From CAZUZD01 sp964624465 (GTDB lineage: Bacteria; Planctomycetota; Planctomycetia; Isosphaerales; Isosphaeraceae): DNA of 14,547 nucleotides. The translations under genes were made by a program, and so were the position numbers. The notes under the pieces were generated by a model, which saw nothing but the letters and a program-made list of their open reading frames with translations, was not told where the DNA came from and did not search any database. Shown one piece after another: positions 8,101 to 14,020 of the stretch (position 1 is its first letter; each line of letters opens with the position of its first letter). The stretch is taken from positions 1 to 14,547 of the forward strand of contig CAZUZD010000146.1 in assembly GCA_964624465.1 (NCBI GenBank). Reading direction: 5' to 3'.

Positions 8101-9338
8101 TCGCGGTCGGCGCGATCGTCACCATCCTCGTCGATGATGAAGGAGATCTTCCCCTTGGAGGCGACGTAGACGCCCTGGCCGCGCGGGTCGCCGGGCGGCG
8201 ACAGGGCCATGCCGATGGCGCTGCGGAGCCGACCGCGGCCCTCGAAGAACGGCTGCACGTCCTCCTCCAGGCCGTCGCCGTCGCGGTCACGCAGGAGGTG
8301 GATGTCGCCGTTGTAGGCCAGGGCGACCAGGGTCCCGTCCGCGCGATACCGCACGTTGTTCAAGTTCGTGAGTCGCACCGGCAGCTCGCGGGTGCGGAAG
8401 CCCGGCCGGAGGAACTGCACCGCCGGCGGGTCGGCCACCGTCCGCAGCGGCCGGCCGGCCCGGTCGCTGGCCAGCGCCGTCGTCAGGCCGTCGTGCTTCG
8501 CCCGCAGGTAGCGCGTGACCTGATCGGCCTCGGTGACGGGGAGGGCCCGGTCGTAGATCAGGACCTCGGCGATGTCTCCGTCGAAGAACCCCTGGACGAA
8601 GTTGGGCACCGCCTCGTTGGAGTAGAACCGGGCCCCCAGGGTCAGCTCGTCGACGGCGACCGGACCGGCAGCGCGATCGCGACGGCCCTGCGGCTCGCCG
8701 TCGACCCGCACCGTGATCCCGCCTGGACCCTCGCCGATGGTCACCTCCAGCACGCGGAAGACCCCGAAGTCGCCGCCGGTGGCGATCAGGTCGGAGGCGC
8801 CTCCGAAGCCGCGACCTTCGACGCTCAGGGCGTCGAAGCGGCCGCTCGGCTGAGGACCCAGATCGATCGTGAATCCACTCTCGTAATCCTTGCGGCCGAG
8901 CGCATTGCCGGCGACCAGGCCGCGGAAGAACCCCGCATTGGAGCGCGGGGCGGCCACGATGTACGCGGTGAACTGCTTCAGAGGTTGGGGCCAGCCACGG
9001 CCCTCGAATCGGTCGTCCTTGCCGTCGAACCGGAAGGCCGCGTGGTCCGGGGTGCCGACCCACGCGGGCCAGGCGTCCCGGGTGCGCTGGTCGAGCCGTC
9101 GGTCCGAGCCCGAGCCATCGAAGGCAACGATCGCCGGCCCGCCGGGGACCGGGGCCGGGAGCTGGTGGGCGGCGTAGGCCCGGTCCTGCCGGCCGGCGTC
9201 GATCCACCAGACGAGTCCGTCGCGGACCGGCAGCGACGGGTCGGCCCAGGGGGCCAGATCGCCGGCCGTGGCGGAGGCGACAGCAGCGGGCCAGACGACG
9301 GCGCACAGGAGCAGCAAGCGGATCGGATTCGGACGCAC
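5193..9338 (-). CDS. Secreted LamG / dehydrogenase propeller / cytochrome c / ThuA multidomain protein
   Basis: This 1,381-residue exported protein starts at a GTG with GGGAGG 7 bases upstream; a signal peptide spans residues 1 to about 25. Domains in order: (1) a LamG/concanavalin A-like sandwich, about 36-285 (GLVWWIDAG at 41-49, DGDIAEVLIYDRAL at 253-266); (2) a beta-propeller of the planctomycete membrane-bound-dehydrogenase type, about 305-662, with acidic DRDGDGLEED (351-360) and DEDGDDRADRE (403-413) loops that may bind calcium; (3) an unassigned beta-rich stretch, about 668-960; (4) a PVC-type heme domain, about 974-1110, with one C993-A-D-C996-H997 motif, and M1088 as possible second heme ligand; (5) a Pro/Ala linker; (6) a ThuA (class I amidotransferase-like) domain, about 1150-1362, opening LLVSGPKDHG. 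Such proteins are thought to oxidise or process sugars outside the cytoplasm, passing electrons to heme; the substrate here is unknown. It is the first gene after the promoter at 9414-9442. The frame stays open upstream to 10934, but that part is antisense to real plus-strand genes. Confidence 0.92.
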   Translation of the reverse strand: MRPNPIRLLLLCAVVWPAAVASATAGDLAPWADPSLPVRDGLVWWIDAGRQDRAYAAHQLPAPVPGGPAIVAFDGSGSDRRLDQRTRDAWPAWVGTPDHAAFRFDGKDDRFEGRGWPQPLKQFTAYIVAAPRSNAGFFRGLVAGNALGRKDYESGFTIDLGPQPSGRFDALSVEGRGFGGASDLIATGGDFGVFRVLEVTIGEGPGGITVRVDGEPQGRRDRAAGPVAVDELTLGARFYSNEAVPNFVQGFFDGDIAEVLIYDRALPVTEADQVTRYLRAKHDGLTTALASDRAGRPLRTVADPPAVQFLRPGFRTRELPVRLTNLNNVRYRADGTLVALAYNGDIHLLRDRDGDGLEEDVQPFFEGRGRLRSAIGMALSPPGDPRGQGVYVASKGKISFIIDEDGDDRADREVALASGWAESAHGVDALGVAVAPDGTVYYGLGTESFTGAYLLDAQGKSHYDLASERGSIVRIDPKSNARTVHCSGIRFPVALAFDPRGALFCTDQEGATWLPNGNPFDELLHIVPGRHYGFPPRHPKHLPGVIDEPSVFDYRPQHQSTCGLAFNTPVAPGGPTFGPSDWAGDALVCGYSRGKLYRTRLVPGADGYTATSELIAVLQKLTVDSCVAPDGSLVVATHSGQPDWGSGPDGPGTLYKVTYADRDRPQPTAAWMASPRELRVAFDRPLGVDDLKALSDGAALVRGTAVTAGERFETLRPGYAVVAAQVSAPRHDLPVRALRVGPDRRTVQIETDPRPGDATIGLTLGLASEPNRPAGALPQAPSLDLEVTPQGIAAEWRGAGESEAWSGWLPHADLAVAQAFTAGSAEHERLWEAIPRGGTLTLRTRLNLRDLLRPAVQPGSTVDAPLPPESVAVRLEASGPIRLRLPETGRQFASEPAGARHRLATRAGELPAESVPVEIAVEFPAAGAPTLQIATVTAEDERTRAVPLDRFRLPWLQPTTEDATPEPAVSPLLAGGDWARGKALFEGREAARCADCHTFRGRGGNIGPDLSNLEHRDPESVLRDIREPNAAINPDHLTYTAALKDGRVLSGIVRSEGDRLHIGDREGRTVVVARDEVEALRPEATSTMPEGLAQALGPDRLRDLLAFLMTPDLAPAPVHRAEAPAPRPRAEFDAVAGPEPAPAGAPAPRPLRLLLVSGPKDHGIDEHDYPLWQRRWSELFSRAQGVTVARADGWPSDEALGAADLVVINSANPGWSEAKAAALDAFLARGGGLVLIHYAVNGQGAPEAFARRIGLAWRGGQSKFRHGSLDLAFPAQGHPITAGFSGLKLEDESYWDLVGDPDGVEVLATQVEDGQPRPLVWTRSVGRGRVFVSIPGHYTWSFDDPLFRLLLLRGMAWAAHEPVDRFRPLALPGTRVLPQAP

Positions 9339-9413
9339 GGGGGAGCCTCCCGAGGGTCGCCAGGGCGCCGGATGCGGCGTCGGTCGGCCCGCCTCGACTG
9401 CGGTGGGACAGTC

Positions 9414-9442
9414 ATTATGCCAGAACTCCGTCCCGGGGTCGA
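9414..9442 (-). promoter_or_regulatory. Sigma70-type promoter for the leftward gene cluster
   Basis: Reading leftwards, TCGACC (9442-9437; four of six -35 bases) is followed after 17 bases by CATAAT (9419-9414; five of six -10 bases). TGG just before it makes an extended -10. Transcription would start near 9407, leaving a leader of about 70 bases before the GTG start at 9338. It is one of the few AT-rich spots in this region, which supports the call. No experimental evidence is available. Confidence 0.55.
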
Positions 9443-9450
9443 AAGCCCGG

Positions 9451-9480
9451 TTGACCCCGCCGCGGCCGGTCGCCGAACAT
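9451..9480 (+). promoter_or_regulatory. Possible weak promoter for the PAP2 operon
   Basis: TTGACC at 9451-9456 matches five of six -35 bases. The best -10 at usable spacing is GAACAT at 9475-9480 (18-base spacer, only three of six). A start near 9487 would give a leader of about 44 bases to the ATG at 9531 and would exclude the upstream in-frame ATG at 9417. The -35 lies 8 bases from the -35 of the opposite promoter, so the two would compete for the same ground. Low confidence because the -10 is poor. Confidence 0.25.
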
Positions 9481-9530
9481 GGGTCGGGCGCGGCGAGGTC
9501 GCCCGCTCCGGCTCCTTGAGAGTGACGCGA

Positions 9531-10298
9531 ATGGCGGGCGAACACCACGGATGGCGGCAGCGGGCCATCGCCCGCCTGGGCGACCTGGACCGGGCGGTGC
9601 TGCTCGTGGGTCTGGTCGCGCTGCTGGCGGTGCTCGCCTTCGTCAAGATCGCCGACCTGGTGGTCGACGGATCGAGCCAGCGCTTCGACGACCGCGTGAT
9701 CCGCGCGCTCCGCGACCCGGCCGATCCCGCCGATCCGATCGGGCCGCCCGCTCTGGCGGAGGCGGCCCGTGATCTGACAGCGCTCGGCGGCTTCACCGTC
9801 CTGGGCCTGATCACCGCGGCCGTCGGCGCCTACTTCCTGCTGTCGGGCCGCCCGCACGCCTACTGGCTGCTGCTGGCGAGCGTTGGCGGCGGCGGGCTGC
9901 TGAGCCAGGGGCTCAAATCGCTGTTCGATCGCCCCCGGCCGGCGCTCGTACCGCACCTCTCGTACGTGACGTCGTCGAGCTTCCCGAGCGGGCACTCGAT
10001 GCTGGCCACCTGCACCTACCTGACGCTGGGCACGCTGCTCTCGGGCGTGATGCGGGCGCCCTGGGCGCGCCACTACGTGCTCACGCTGGCCATGCTCGCC
10101 AGCCTCCTGGTCGGGGTCAGTCGGGTGTTCCTCGGCGTGCACTACCCGACGGATGTGCTCGCCGGCTGGGCCGTCGGGCTCGCCTGGGCGAACCTCTGCC
10201 TGCTGGCCAGCCAAGCCCTCCAGAGCCGCGGGCTCGTCGAGGGCCCCGACCGCGACGACCGGCCAGCGCCCGAATCCCGCACCACCCCTCGCCCCTGA
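9531..10298 (+). CDS. PAP2-family membrane phosphatase
   Basis: A 255-residue integral membrane phosphatase of the type 2 phosphatidic acid phosphatase family. All three catalytic signatures are complete: K129-S-L-F-D-R-P-R136-P137 (KxxxxxxRP), P152-S-G-H155, and S197-R198 through H204 to D208 (SRxxxxxHxxxD). H155 and H204 would be the general acid and the nucleophile. Hydrophobic segments lie near 22-44, 85-104, 109-127, 158-174, 181-199 and 209-228, matching the usual six-helix layout. Substrates in this family include undecaprenyl diphosphate, phosphatidylglycerol phosphate and phosphatidic acid; sequence alone does not choose among them. The start at 9531 is preferred (GAGAG 8 bases upstream); GTG at 9522 and ATG at 9417 are also in frame, the latter adding 38 residues without membrane or domain features. 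It is the first gene of a rightward operon; the HAD gene follows 9 bases later. The Arg/Pro-rich tail after 240 is probably cytoplasmic. Confidence 0.92.
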   Translation: MAGEHHGWRQRAIARLGDLDRAVLLVGLVALLAVLAFVKIADLVVDGSSQRFDDRVIRALRDPADPADPIGPPALAEAARDLTALGGFTVLGLITAAVGAYFLLSGRPHAYWLLLASVGGGGLLSQGLKSLFDRPRPALVPHLSYVTSSSFPSGHSMLATCTYLTLGTLLSGVMRAPWARHYVLTLAMLASLLVGVSRVFLGVHYPTDVLAGWAVGLAWANLCLLASQALQSRGLVEGPDRDDRPAPESRTTPRP

Positions 10299-10307
10299 CC
10301 GAGCCGA

Positions 10308-11012
10308 ATGGCCCAGGTTTCCATGCCCATCCAGGCGGTCCTCTTCGACCTCGACGGTACCCTGATCGACTCGCTGGCCGACATCGCCGGCTCGGCCAAC
10401 ACCGTGCTCGCGGCGCTCGGCCACCCCACGCACCCGGCGTCGGCCTACCGGACGTTCATCGGTGACGGCGTCGCCATGCTCTTCCGCCGGGCCCTGCCGG
10501 AGAGTGCGGCGGAGCCGGCGGAGATCGAGCGCTGCATCGCCGGCTTCCACGACGATTATGCCCGGCGCTGGGATCGCGAGACCCGGCCCTACCGCGGGAT
10601 CCCCGAACTGCTCGACGCCCTGGTGGCCCGGGGGTTCTCCATCGCGGTGCTCTCGAACAAGCCGCAGGACTTCACTGCGCTGTGCGTCGAGCGGCTGTTG
10701 CCGGGCTGGCCGTTCCGCGCGGTGGTCGGGGACCGGCCGGGCCAGGCCCGCAAGCCCGACCCGGGCGGGGCGCTGGCCATCGCCGCCGAGCTGGCGATCG
10801 CCCCGGCCGACTTCGTCTACGTGGGCGACTCGTCGGTCGACATGCGCACGGCGGTCGGCGCCGGGATGGTCGCCGTCGGCGTGACCTGGGGATTCCGCTC
10901 GGCCGACGAGCTCCGCCAGACCGGGGCCAACCACCTGATCGAACTTCCTGGCGAGCTGCTGCCCCTTCTCGACCGCCTGGAGGCGACCGATGGACGTGAC
11001 TTACGCGCTTGA
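10308..11012 (+). CDS. HAD-superfamily hydrolase, phosphoglycolate phosphatase-like
   Basis: The 234-residue product is a cytoplasmic HAD phosphatase with a helical (C1) cap. Motif I is FDLDGTL (13-19) with nucleophile D14 and acid/base D16, motif II VLSNKP (114-119) with S116, motif III K149 in RKPDPG, and motif IV VGDSSVDM (172-179) with D174 and D178. The cap segment with FIGDGVAMLFRRAL (50-63) resembles the Gph group, which removes phosphate from 2-phosphoglycolate; HAD substrates are hard to predict from sequence, so the substrate is open. A second ATG at 10323, with AGG 5 bases upstream, would start at MPIQAVLFDLDGTL, the commoner family N-terminus; both starts are plausible and differ by five residues. 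The end overlaps the GNAT gene start by 23 bases, suggesting coupled translation within the PAP2 operon. Confidence 0.92.
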   Translation: MAQVSMPIQAVLFDLDGTLIDSLADIAGSANTVLAALGHPTHPASAYRTFIGDGVAMLFRRALPESAAEPAEIERCIAGFHDDYARRWDRETRPYRGIPELLDALVARGFSIAVLSNKPQDFTALCVERLLPGWPFRAVVGDRPGQARKPDPGGALAIAAELAIAPADFVYVGDSSVDMRTAVGAGMVAVGVTWGFRSADELRQTGANHLIELPGELLPLLDRLEATDGRDLRA

Positions 11013-11418
11013 GCCCGACCTGTCCCCCGACGAGTTCTCCGACCTCCTGGAGCGATCGACCCTGGCCGAGCGCCGACCGCTGGACGAACCCGCGACGATC
11101 GCGGGCATGCTCCGCAACGCCGACCTGATCGTGACGGCACGGATCGCGGGCCGGCTGGTCGGCGTCTCGCGGGCGATCACCGACTTCAGCTACTGCACGT
11201 ACCTCGCCGACCTGGCCGTCGATGTCACGGCGCAGGGCCACGGCATCGGCCGCGAGCTCGTGCGTCAGACCCACGAGGCCGCCGGGCTGGGCACCATGCT
11301 GATCCTGCTCGCGGCGCCGAAGGCGCGCACGTACTACCCTCACATCGGCATGCAGCCGCACGACTCCTGCTGGCTGCTCCCGCGTCGTCCGGGCACCGAA
11401 CCGGTCGAGGGCCGATGA
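10990..11418 (+). CDS. GNAT-family N-acetyltransferase
   Basis: A small 142-residue acetyltransferase. The acetyl-CoA pyrophosphate-binding signature Q82-G-H-G-I-G87 (Q/RxxGxG/A) follows the strand YLADLAVDV (71-79), and a late KARTYYPHIGM stretch (111-121) carries the Tyr typically found near the catalytic site. The N-terminal part (35-64) has the usual strands ending in LVGVSRAI. No signal peptide, so it is cytoplasmic. The acceptor (amine, protein N-terminus or small molecule) cannot be told. The start is firmly set by a full GGAGG at 10979-10983, 6 bases upstream, lying inside the end of the HAD gene. Its stop overlaps the next gene's start by 4 bases (ATGA), so these genes are very likely translated together. 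Confidence 0.88.
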   Translation: MDVTYALEPDLSPDEFSDLLERSTLAERRPLDEPATIAGMLRNADLIVTARIAGRLVGVSRAITDFSYCTYLADLAVDVTAQGHGIGRELVRQTHEAAGLGTMLILLAAPKARTYYPHIGMQPHDSCWLLPRRPGTEPVEGR

Positions 11419-12143
11419 GACCTCGCCTGACGCTCGGGCTGGGCATGGGACTGGTGATCCTGGCCCTGGTCACCGCCTGCGCCGCTGGCGCGATCCCCGG
11501 CCCAACGGCTATCGCCGACTGGATGGGGCGGCAGGCCCGAGCGACGCAGGGGCACCCGTGGGCCTTCGCCGCGGTGTACGTGGCGGCGGTGCTCCTGATG
11601 CTGCCCGCCTCGCCGCTGACACTGGCCGCTGGCGCCCTGTTCGGGCCGGTCGTTGGACTGATCATCGTGACCGTCGCCGCCAACCTGGGCGCGGCGCTGG
11701 CGTTCCTGATCGGCCGCTACCTGGCCCGCGACGCTGTCCGCCGTCGGGTCGCTCGCACGCCACGGTTCCTGGCCATGGACCGGGCGATCGCGGAGCAGGG
11801 CTGGTGGTTCGTGGCGCTGCTGCGGCTCTCGCCGCTGGTGCCGTTCAACGTCCAGAACTACCTGTACGGGCTGACTGGCATCGGGTTCTGGCCGTGCGTG
11901 CTCACCAGCCTGGTGGCCATGCTCCCGGGGACGGTCCTTTACGTGGGCCTGGGAGCCGCCGGCGGGCTCGGGGTCGGTGCCGCCCGGGGGGCGACGCGGA
12001 GCCCGGCCGAGTGGCTCCTCCTGGGTCTGGGCCTGCTGGCGACGCTCGTCGTGAGCATCGCGCTGGCCAGGGCCGCGCGCCGGGAGCTGCGGAGTCTGGA
12101 GCCGGGACGGCCCGATCCGGGACCGGGACCAGACGATCGCTAA
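11415..12143 (+). CDS. TVP38/TMEM64 (DedA-related) membrane protein
   Basis: The 242-residue protein has about five to six membrane-spanning segments (near 6-27, 50-70, 77-98, 131-150, 158-182 and 199-220). The SNARE-associated/VTT domain runs about 55-185: PLTLAAGALFGPVVGL (67-82) with the AxxGxxFGxxxG pattern, then NLGAALAFLIGRYLARD (90-106). The second conserved half is LLRLSPLVPFNVQNYLYGLT (135-154), with the R-x-S-P-x-x-P-F-x-x-x-N-Y pattern. DedA-superfamily proteins of this type have been tied to lipid scrambling or flipping, including recycling of undecaprenyl phosphate for some DedA members; the TVP38 branch is less well defined in bacteria. The start is at ATGA, overlapping the GNAT stop by 4 bases, with GAGG at 11407-11410. 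It is the last of four tightly packed genes; the TAA stop is embedded in a -10-like TAAAAT for the following porin gene. Confidence 0.9.
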   Translation: MRPRLTLGLGMGLVILALVTACAAGAIPGPTAIADWMGRQARATQGHPWAFAAVYVAAVLLMLPASPLTLAAGALFGPVVGLIIVTVAANLGAALAFLIGRYLARDAVRRRVARTPRFLAMDRAIAEQGWWFVALLRLSPLVPFNVQNYLYGLTGIGFWPCVLTSLVAMLPGTVLYVGLGAAGGLGVGAARGATRSPAEWLLLGLGLLATLVVSIALARAARRELRSLEPGRPDPGPGPDDR

Positions 12144-12146
12144 AAT
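12119..12146 (+). promoter_or_regulatory. Candidate promoter for the porin gene
   Basis: TAAAAT at 12141-12146 matches five of six -10 bases and overlaps the stop codon of the TVP38 gene. The -35 at the best spacing (16 bases) is GGGACC at 12119-12124, matching only GAC of TTGACA. Transcription would begin near 12153 and give a leader of about 70 bases. The box stands out because the flanking DNA is so GC-rich. The porin may thus be expressed apart from the four genes before it. Confidence 0.35.
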
Positions 12147-12177
12147 CCCTCCAGTCCCCCCGAGCAGATCGCCGATA

Positions 12178-12215
12178 CCCCTTTTGATGGGGCTCGCGCC
12201 GATCGATCGAAGGGG
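12178..12215 (+). promoter_or_regulatory. Mutually exclusive hairpins over the porin ribosome-binding site
   Basis: In the porin leader, CCCC (12178-12181) can pair with GGGG (12189-12192) across a seven-base loop (TTTTGAT). Alternatively CCCCTT (12178-12183) can pair with AAGGGG (12210-12215), which is the Shine-Dalgarno sequence 6 bases before the TTG start. The two pairings share the same CCCC and exclude each other: one would leave translation open, the other would hide the ribosome-binding site. This is seen by eye; no folding energy was calculated and chance is a real alternative. Confidence 0.25.
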
Positions 12216-12221
12216 ATCGCC

Positions 12222-13904
12222 TTGGCTCAGCACGAATCCGATCGGCCCCGGCTGCCCGGCACACGCCGTCGCACCTCGCGCCTCTGGCTTCCGATCCTGC
12301 CGGGCGTGCTGCTGCTGGCAGGTCGGTTCACCACCCTGGCGAGCGCCCAGGACGGCCCTGCCGTGGCGGTGCCCCCGCCGACCGAGGCCACCGCGTCCGC
12401 CACAGCCGCCAGCCTGGACGCGCTCCTGAAGCGGCTCGACCAGCTCGAGGCCACCAACGCCCGGCTCGTCGAGGAGCTAGGCGAGGCCAGGACGCTGCGG
12501 GCGGACTTCGAGAAGCTCTCGAAGCAGTACGACGAGCTGTCCCGCACCGTGAGGGGAGCCAGCCAGCCGCCCGGAGTCGGGATCGGGGTGAACACCTCGC
12601 CCCCGGGGACCGCCGGAGTCGAACCCGGCGCGGCCTCTGCTCTCCGGCCCAGGACAGGCGGGCTCAAGCCGCTCGCGCTGAAGGCCACCTACGACCAGGA
12701 GAAGAAGGGCTTCCGGATCGAGGACGAGGATCGCGAGTTCTCGCTCCGCGTCCGTGGGCTCGTCCAGGCCGACGCCCGGATCTACCGCAACAACGGCAAT
12801 GGCTACGCCGAGAGCGGGCTGTTCATGCCGCGGGTGCGGTTGACCTTCGACGGCCGGATCACCAAGCCGATCGAGTACCAGATCTCGATCCAGCGTTCGC
12901 TGGGCAACTTCGACGTCCTGAACGCCTACATCGACTGGAACGTCGACCCCCGGCTCCAGTTCCGCATCGGTCGCTACAAGGTGCCATACACCTACGAGTT
13001 CTACACCCTGGACGGCTGGTCGCTGCTGGCCCCCGAGCGCTCGATCTTCAACGTGAATTTCGCCCTCAATCGCCAGATTGGGGCGATGGCAAAGGGGGAG
13101 CTGTTCGATAAGAAGCTCGAGTACGCCGTGGGCATCTTCGACGGCCCCCGCAACTCCTACTTCGATTACAACAGCGCCAAGGACGTGACCGCGTACCTGA
13201 ACTACCGGCCGTTCCGCGGCTCGAAGGGGCTGCTCGACGGCCTGAATGTCGGCGGCTCGGCCGACTGGGGCACCCAGGACAACCCGCTGGTCCCCAACGT
13301 CTTCCGCACCTCACTCAATGCCACAAGCGACGTGTTGGGCGCCGAGACCGGCGCGAACCAGGCGGCCGTGCCGTTCCTTGCGTTCAACCCCAACGTCCGG
13401 GAGCGAGGCCCCCGGGCGCTCTGGGAGCTGCACGCCCTGTACACCCTGGGGAGCTTCTCGGCCCTGGCGAGCTGGGATGCCGGCGTCGTGAACTACGCCG
13501 CGGCCGGCCGCCAGCCGGTCGGACTGCTGGTCGGGGGGTTCAACGTCCAGGCGTCGTACTTTCTGACCGGGGAGTCGGCCGAGGATCGCTCGAACTTCGC
13601 CCCGGCCCGGCCGTTCAGCCTCAGGGCCGGCAAGCGCGGGCCGGGTGCCATCGAGCCCTTCGCGCGGATCAGCGGCGTCGACATCAATCGCCAGGTCTTC
13701 ACCGCCGGCCTCTCCGACCCGAACCTCTGGAGCAACCGGGCGGTGCAGTTTGACCTGGGGGTCAACTGGTATCTGAATCGCTACCTGAAGCTGTACTTCG
13801 ACTGGGAGCACGCCAGCTTCGGCGACCCCGTGTTCCTCGGGCCTGGCGTCCCGATGCAGGGCGTCAGCGACCAGTTCTGGATGCGGGCCCAGCTCTACTT
13901 CTGA
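12222..13904 (+). CDS. OprO/OprP-type outer-membrane porin with N-terminal coiled coil
   Basis: The 560-residue product starts at a TTG with AAGGGG 6 bases upstream. Residues 1-42 form a long signal peptide: basic region to R20, hydrophobic core LWLPILPGVLLLAG, cleavage likely after ASA (40-42). Residues about 63-110 form a heptad-patterned coiled coil (LDALLKRLDQLEATNARLVEE and on), followed by a Gly/Pro-rich linker to about 150. The rest matches the phosphate-selective porin O/P family: FSLRVRGLVQADARIY opens the barrel, then alternating beta-strands such as FMPRVRLTFDGRI, YQISIQRSLGNFDVLNAYID, LQFRIGRYKVPYTYEF, and a last strand ending in LYF. A terminal Phe is typical of outer-membrane beta-barrels that use the BAM machinery. 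In Pseudomonas these porins take up phosphate or pyrophosphate, but planctomycetes have many paralogues and the solute here is unknown. The coiled coil may form a periplasmic stalk or cell-wall anchor. The C-terminal part includes NWYLNRYLKLYFDWEH, as in other family members. Confidence 0.9.
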   Translation: MAQHESDRPRLPGTRRRTSRLWLPILPGVLLLAGRFTTLASAQDGPAVAVPPPTEATASATAASLDALLKRLDQLEATNARLVEELGEARTLRADFEKLSKQYDELSRTVRGASQPPGVGIGVNTSPPGTAGVEPGAASALRPRTGGLKPLALKATYDQEKKGFRIEDEDREFSLRVRGLVQADARIYRNNGNGYAESGLFMPRVRLTFDGRITKPIEYQISIQRSLGNFDVLNAYIDWNVDPRLQFRIGRYKVPYTYEFYTLDGWSLLAPERSIFNVNFALNRQIGAMAKGELFDKKLEYAVGIFDGPRNSYFDYNSAKDVTAYLNYRPFRGSKGLLDGLNVGGSADWGTQDNPLVPNVFRTSLNATSDVLGAETGANQAAVPFLAFNPNVRERGPRALWELHALYTLGSFSALASWDAGVVNYAAAGRQPVGLLVGGFNVQASYFLTGESAEDRSNFAPARPFSLRAGKRGPGAIEPFARISGVDINRQVFTAGLSDPNLWSNRAVQFDLGVNWYLNRYLKLYFDWEHASFGDPVFLGPGVPMQGVSDQFWMRAQLYF

Positions 13905-13942
13905 GCGTCCCGACCAGGAATCCCAGGAATCGCCCGCCCGGA

Positions 13943-14004
13943 AACGACCGCGGCGGCGACGCGCCAGGCCCGGAAGCCCGCACATCGCCGCCGCATGGGT
14001 CGTT
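13943..14004. terminator. Long imperfect inverted repeat between convergent genes, possible two-way terminator
   Basis: The 116 bases between the porin stop and the peptidase stop contain an inverted repeat. AACGACC (13943-13949) pairs with GGTCGTT (13998-14004), and the adjacent GCGGCGGCGA (13950-13959) pairs perfectly with TCGCCGCCGC (13985-13994). This gives 17 base pairs with one three-base bulge (ATG, 13995-13997) and a 25-base loop. Two further G-C pairs (13940-13941 with 14006-14007) follow after an A-C mismatch. There is no T-tract on either side, so it is not a classic intrinsic terminator; its place between converging genes still suggests transcript ending or 3'-end protection. Just upstream, CCAGGAATC is repeated in tandem at 13914-13931. 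Confidence 0.4.
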
Positions 14005-14020
14005 CCCTGTGCGGGCCGGA

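Noticed and set aside
9417..9530. Upstream ATG at 9417 as the PAP2 start.
   Set aside because: It adds 38 residues with no membrane or domain feature, overlaps the -10 box of the opposite promoter, and has no ribosome-binding site.
4944..10298. A 1,784-residue plus-strand open frame running through the large minus-strand gene into the PAP2 gene.
   Set aside because: Before 9531 it is antisense to a protein with clear domains, is Arg/Gly/Pro-rich and shows no motif. It stays open because stop codons are rare in opposite frames of such GC-rich coding DNA. Only the PAP2 part is real.
9339..10934. The 532-residue upstream extension of the cytochrome/ThuA frame.
   Set aside because: It is antisense to the PAP2 and HAD genes, has no signal peptide or domain, and the GTG at 9338 has both a ribosome-binding site and a signal peptide directly after it.
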